NCBI GenBank assembly: GCA_039190275.1
Contig: JBCCYF010000003.1
Location: 1-64,000 of the forward strand
DNA length: 64,000 nt
Direction: 5' to 3'
Source: Halovulum sp039190275
GTDB lineage: Bacteria; Pseudomonadota; Alphaproteobacteria; Rhodobacterales; Rhodobacteraceae
Each line of letters starts with the position of its first letter. Positions within the stretch are counted from its first letter, which is position 1. The position numbers were made by a program, and so were the translations under genes. Below, piece after piece: positions 61,118 to 64,000 of the stretch. The notes beneath the pieces were generated by a model, which did not search any database, was not told the DNA's origin, and saw nothing but the letters and a program-made list of their open reading frames with translations.

Positions 61118-61983
61118 GACGCATTGAATTCGATGTGGACGGCGACACGCTGGTCGCTGACCTGCATCTGCCGAACGGAAAGGGCCCGCACCCCGCCGTC
61201 ATCACCTGCGGGCCGATGACATCCGTTAAGGAGCAGGTGACCGGGACCTATGCCAAAGCCCTCGCCGCGCGCGGCATTGCCGCGCTGGCCATTGATCATC
61301 GTTGTTTCGGAGAGAGTGGTGGCATCCCGCGCCAATATGAGCATTACCCAAGCAAGATTGCCGATCTGAAGGCGGCCTTGATTGCGCTTGCTGAACAGTC
61401 CGGGATCGACGCATCACGTGTGGGCGCGGTTGGCGTCTGTCTCGGCTCCGGCTACCTGGCGCACGCCATTCAAGGTCAAACCGACGTCAAAGCATTCGCC
61501 GCCATCGCCGGGTATTACCGGGACGTTCCGGCCATGAAAGCCTCGGACCCTTACGGGTTTGCCGAGAAAGTCGCTGAGGGGCGCGCCGCGCGGACACATT
61601 TTGAGGCCACGGGAGAGGTGCAGACCATTCCCGCTGTTGCCCTCGACCGAGATGCGGCAATGATGATCCAATCGACCTATGACTATTATGTAGGGCGCGC
61701 CGCGCATCCGAACTACACCAACGCCTTTGCAGTCATGTCGCGAGAGTTCTTTTTGCCATTTGACGTGCAGTGTGCGGCGTCCGGGCTGACCGTGCCATTC
61801 CTACAGATCCACGGGCCCAATGCGCTAAATCCCGGCTGGGCGGCAAAGTTCTATGATGCGGTCACCGGCGACAAGGAACGCTTTACCATCGCATCGAAGG
61901 GCCAGACCGATATCTATGATGACCCTCAGATCGTGGCGACGGCTGCCGACCGGGTGGTAGCCTTCCTGCGCGCACATCTATGA
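61114..61983 (+). CDS. Alpha/beta hydrolase, dienelactone hydrolase-like
   Basis: This 289-residue protein has the alpha/beta-hydrolase core: ADLHLPNGKGPHPAVITCGPM for the oxyanion region, GIAALAIDHRCFGESGG, and the nucleophile elbow GAVGVCLGSGYLAHA. The elbow G-x-C-x-G puts Cys at the nucleophile position (about residue 109), as in dienelactone hydrolases, rather than Ser. Substrate not assigned. Cotranscribed with the F420-type protein. Confidence 0.87.
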   Translation: MRRIEFDVDGDTLVADLHLPNGKGPHPAVITCGPMTSVKEQVTGTYAKALAARGIAALAIDHRCFGESGGIPRQYEHYPSKIADLKAALIALAEQSGIDASRVGAVGVCLGSGYLAHAIQGQTDVKAFAAIAGYYRDVPAMKASDPYGFAEKVAEGRAARTHFEATGEVQTIPAVALDRDAAMMIQSTYDYYVGRAAHPNYTNAFAVMSREFFLPFDVQCAASGLTVPFLQIHGPNALNPGWAAKFYDAVTGDKERFTIASKGQTDIYDDPQIVATAADRVVAFLRAHL

Positions 61984-62501
61984 CACTGCGAACTGTAGAA
62001 AACCGTTGTAAGGTCAGGTGCGGTACTGGTCAATTTTGACTTTGGAACAAAGTGCGGCTTCGTTTTACAGCGTGCGAGCGGTTAGGGATCATGGGGACGT
62101 TCCGGCCGCACATGACCGTCCGACAAAAATTTGATGTATCGCAGCGTCAAGAGCGCCGCAGACCGGAGTGATTGGTGGATCTGCAATACCTTCGCCGGCA
62201 AAAGGCCTCAAAGTCCGCCAGTTGTGAATTCACTGAGGCCCAGAGTTCGCGATCGCGGCGAAAGTCCGGTTTCGTGGGCCGCACCGCAGCATCAGCTGCG
62301 CAAGGCGAAGGTCGGCTCTGGGCCGTTCCAAATGCGGGTTGTCGTCTCTGATGATCAGATGCCGCGATTGCTCCAAGGTCAGCACCGAGCCCAATTTACC
62401 GAATGCTGCGGTTTGCATGAATGACGGCTTCCGAGGTCTGCGCCAACTGTTTATGCTGAAAGCAGGGGCTAAATGCCTCAAAACGAATAGATGGATTCAG
62501 C
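61984..62501. other. Intergenic stretch with a repeat copy, no convincing gene
   Basis: About 520 bases with short frames only. They contain a G+C-rich segment (62255-62326) resembling another at 63075-63147 on the far side of the GNAT gene. The last bases carry the GNAT promoter and ribosome site. No RNA gene recognised. Confidence 0.5.
62255..62326. repeat. Diverged intergenic repeat, copy A
   Basis: Shares with copy B (63075-63147) the ordered blocks GCGGCGAAAGTCCGG, CCGCACCGC, GCAGCAT, GGCGAAGGTC and GGGCCG, with small insertions between. Both lie just outside the GNAT gene, one on each side, in the same orientation. Probably a dispersed intergenic element or remnants of one. Confidence 0.45.
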
Positions 62502-62972
62502 ATGAAAATACGAGACGTTGTGCCAGGAGATGCCGAAGGGATGAGTGGTCTCCTCAAAGAGTTGACGGCGTCCGGAAGAAGGAAGAGCCCAGACAGCGAG
62601 GCTTTCGTGCGCGCCCATTACATTGAGGATTCCAGGAAAATACGATGCTCAGTCGCGGCAGAGAACGGGTTCGTGCTTGGCTTCCAGTCTCTGATACGTG
62701 CTGACGCTGAAAACAAATATGGTGTCGAACCCGGCCGGGGCATCATCGGCACACATATCCGTCCGTCCGCTGCTCGACGGGGCATCGGGCGCGCGCTGTT
62801 TGCTATTAGCCTCAAAGCGGCTGAAGCTGCCTCGATTAATAAAATCGACGCATCCATCGCAAACGATAACCAGGAAGCTTTGGCCTACTATGAGGCAATG
62901 GGCTTTCGAACATATCGAACATCGCAAGGCCTAACTTGTAAATGCTTTGAACTCAACGAGTATTCGGACTGA
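62502..62972 (+). CDS. GNAT-family N-acetyltransferase
   Basis: This 156-residue protein has the GNAT acetyl-CoA loop RRGIGRALFAISLKAA (about residues 91-106) following strand IIGTHIRPSA, and a late ANDNQEALAYYEAMGFRTY, which is the standard motif B. N-terminal MKIRDVVPGDAEGM is typical. The acceptor substrate is unknown. It stands alone between the two repeat copies. Confidence 0.9.
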   Translation: MKIRDVVPGDAEGMSGLLKELTASGRRKSPDSEAFVRAHYIEDSRKIRCSVAAENGFVLGFQSLIRADAENKYGVEPGRGIIGTHIRPSAARRGIGRALFAISLKAAEAASINKIDASIANDNQEALAYYEAMGFRTYRTSQGLTCKCFELNEYSD

Positions 62973-63074
62973 GCTCCCACTGCTTCACTTGTCAAAGCAG
63001 ACCTCGGTTTCGCCGTAGCGAAAGCTCACTTCGTCCGCAGACTGCGAGTTCCTCCAAACCCAAGTTTTTCGCTT

Positions 63075-63147
63075 GCAGCGAAGGTCCGGATTGCCGCACC
63101 GCGCCGCAGCATTCGCATTGGATGGCCAATGTCCGGTAAGGGCCGAG
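63075..63147. repeat. Diverged intergenic repeat, copy B
   Basis: Contains GCAGCGAAGGTCCGG, CCGCACCGC, GCCGCAGCAT, GGCCAATGTCCGG and GGGCCG in the same order as copy A. Lies between the GNAT gene and the start of the secreted propeller-like gene. Similarity is by eye and imperfect. Confidence 0.45.
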
Positions 63148-63254
63148 GCTGATCGAGCGTGTCCGCCGCTGGTCGACCGCTCCCGCCGGGATTGGAATTG
63201 AAAATAGCGTAAATCGGAACAGTTTTTCCTGGGAAACGTCTGAGAGGGTCTGCA

Positions 63255-64000
63255 ATGCGTACGGTCTTGATACTGTTTTCGATGCTCGCGTTGGCGGCAC
63301 CTGCGGCCGCGTTGGATCTTAAAGAGACCGGACGGTACCAGCTCAATCGCCCAGCCAGCCTGGACTATGACCCCACATTCTGCGGGCTGTGGATCGCCAA
63401 CGAGGGGCCGGAGGCGACGCTCGTCACGCTTCAAGGCGACGAATTGCGGCGCGTGCGCAGTGATTTATCGCGCATCAAGGCGATCTCGCTGGAAGGGGAT
63501 CATCTGTTGGTCGGTGACGGATTTGGCAAATTACAACGCCTGACGAAAGATGGTGCGCCATTGGGACAGCCCTTCGATCTGGACGGCGGCTTTGCGGACA
63601 CCGAGGGGATTGCAATAGCTTCAAACGGCGACATCGTGACTGTCGAAGATGACCCGGAGCGGTTGTCCTGGTTTGATATCTCCGGCGCCTTGAAATCGCG
63701 TATCGACACGATGGACCTGTCACCACCGCTCAGCGAAGCGCAGGGCATTGCAATCGACCCAAGGACCGGTCACCTTCTGATCGTGGACGATTGGGAGGGC
63801 TCGAACAGCCTTTATGAGTTTTCCGCTGACGGTGTTTTGCTCGCGCAGGCGAGCCTGCTGGAATATGGCGCCGATCCGGAGGGGATTGCGATCCGACCCG
63901 GCTCCAACCAGTTGTTCATCGCCTTCGATTCCGGCGCGCAAATCGTGACCTTCGACTACGCGCCCACGCTGCCGCCCGATGCTGACCCGCTACCGTCTGG
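63255..64000 (+). CDS. Exported beta-propeller-like (SdiA-regulated/phytase-like) protein, 3' end beyond window
   Basis: The frame opens at ATG 63255 and stays open to the window end (about 248 residues). A signal peptide (MRTVLILFSMLALAAPAAA) is followed by repeated segments of the kind found in NHL or SdiA-regulated propellers: ADTEGIAIASNGDIVTVEDD, AQGIAIDPRTGHLLIVDDWEG and DPEGIAIRPGSNQLFIAFDSG, each about 50 residues apart. The EGIAI signature suggests a lactonase- or phytase-like propeller; enzymatic function cannot be judged from this part. Confidence 0.8.
   Translation, partial: MRTVLILFSMLALAAPAAALDLKETGRYQLNRPASLDYDPTFCGLWIANEGPEATLVTLQGDELRRVRSDLSRIKAISLEGDHLLVGDGFGKLQRLTKDGAPLGQPFDLDGGFADTEGIAIASNGDIVTVEDDPERLSWFDISGALKSRIDTMDLSPPLSEAQGIAIDPRTGHLLIVDDWEGSNSLYEFSADGVLLAQASLLEYGADPEGIAIRPGSNQLFIAFDSGAQIVTFDYAPTLPPDADPLPS

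Noticed and set aside
1..64000. CRISPR arrays, complete insertion sequences, prophage structural genes, riboswitches, rRNA operons
   Set aside because: Scanned by eye on both strands; no regularly spaced repeats, intact transposase genes, phage genes or recognisable riboswitch cores were seen.

Overview
The window looks like chromosomal DNA of a marine alphaproteobacterium of the Rhodobacteraceae (Roseobacter group). The basis is high G+C, gene-dense operons with 4-bp ATGA overlaps, a TRAP transporter, and familiar Rhodobacteraceae neighbours (slt, dapA and smpB; a complete Anbu proteasome-like operon; separate MnmC-type oxidoreductase and MnmD genes). Family assignments come from reading motifs in the translations. 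No database search was run.

Positions 1-16.6 kb are mostly housekeeping: a partial FAD oxidoreductase diverging from mnmD, an EamA exporter, Slt, DapA, an SbmA-type peptide transporter, SmpB, a LacI regulator with a MaoC-type dehydratase, the four-gene Anbu operon (ATP-grasp, alpha-E, transglutaminase, Anbu), a small membrane protein, ManC and a DUF1684 protein.

Positions 16.6-32.4 kb hold a catabolic locus built around a GntR/HutC regulator and a palindromic operator near 22.4 kb. Leftward runs GntR-leuC-leuD-dctP-dctQ-dctM (aconitase-family hydratase plus TRAP uptake). Rightward runs a SnoaL-like protein, HyuB, HyuA, an isochorismatase-fold protein lacking the usual cysteine, an isocitrate-lyase/PEP-mutase family lyase, a fumarate-reductase-like flavoprotein and a glutaryl-CoA-dehydrogenase-like enzyme. 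An FMN alpha-hydroxyacid dehydrogenase follows. The logic fits uptake, ring opening, redox, hydration and C-C cleavage of an unidentified cyclic amide or imide.

Positions 32.4-39.5 kb hold a cupin, trpA, ychF, an RTX-type exported protein, tRNA-Ser(GCU), a truncated integrase directly beside the tRNA, and an internally deleted DUF3883-type gene. This looks like the edge of a decayed genomic island.

Positions 39.5-51.2 kb are the most unusual part. They encode a DsbA-like protein, ferredoxin-NADP reductase with FdxA, DUF971, an AprA-like flavoprotein, an AprB-like mini-ferredoxin and a HEAT-repeat protein. Next comes a translationally coupled operon with an ABC importer (its binding protein apparently carries a C-terminal NosL-like domain), an extra membrane protein, SCO1, PCuAC, a dihaem cytochrome c and a Crp-type regulator. 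This joins a cytosolic reductase chain to periplasmic copper handling. I do not recognise it as a named system.

Positions 51.4-62.0 kb hold a LysR-controlled N-methyl catabolism locus: an MttB-family protein, two FAD/GcvT demethylases and a class III aminotransferase. This set is enough in principle to strip three methyl groups and transaminate the free amine. An HxlR regulator, an F420-type NADP-binding protein and an alpha/beta hydrolase follow. The last 2 kb contain a GNAT gene between two diverged repeat copies and the start of a secreted beta-propeller-like protein.
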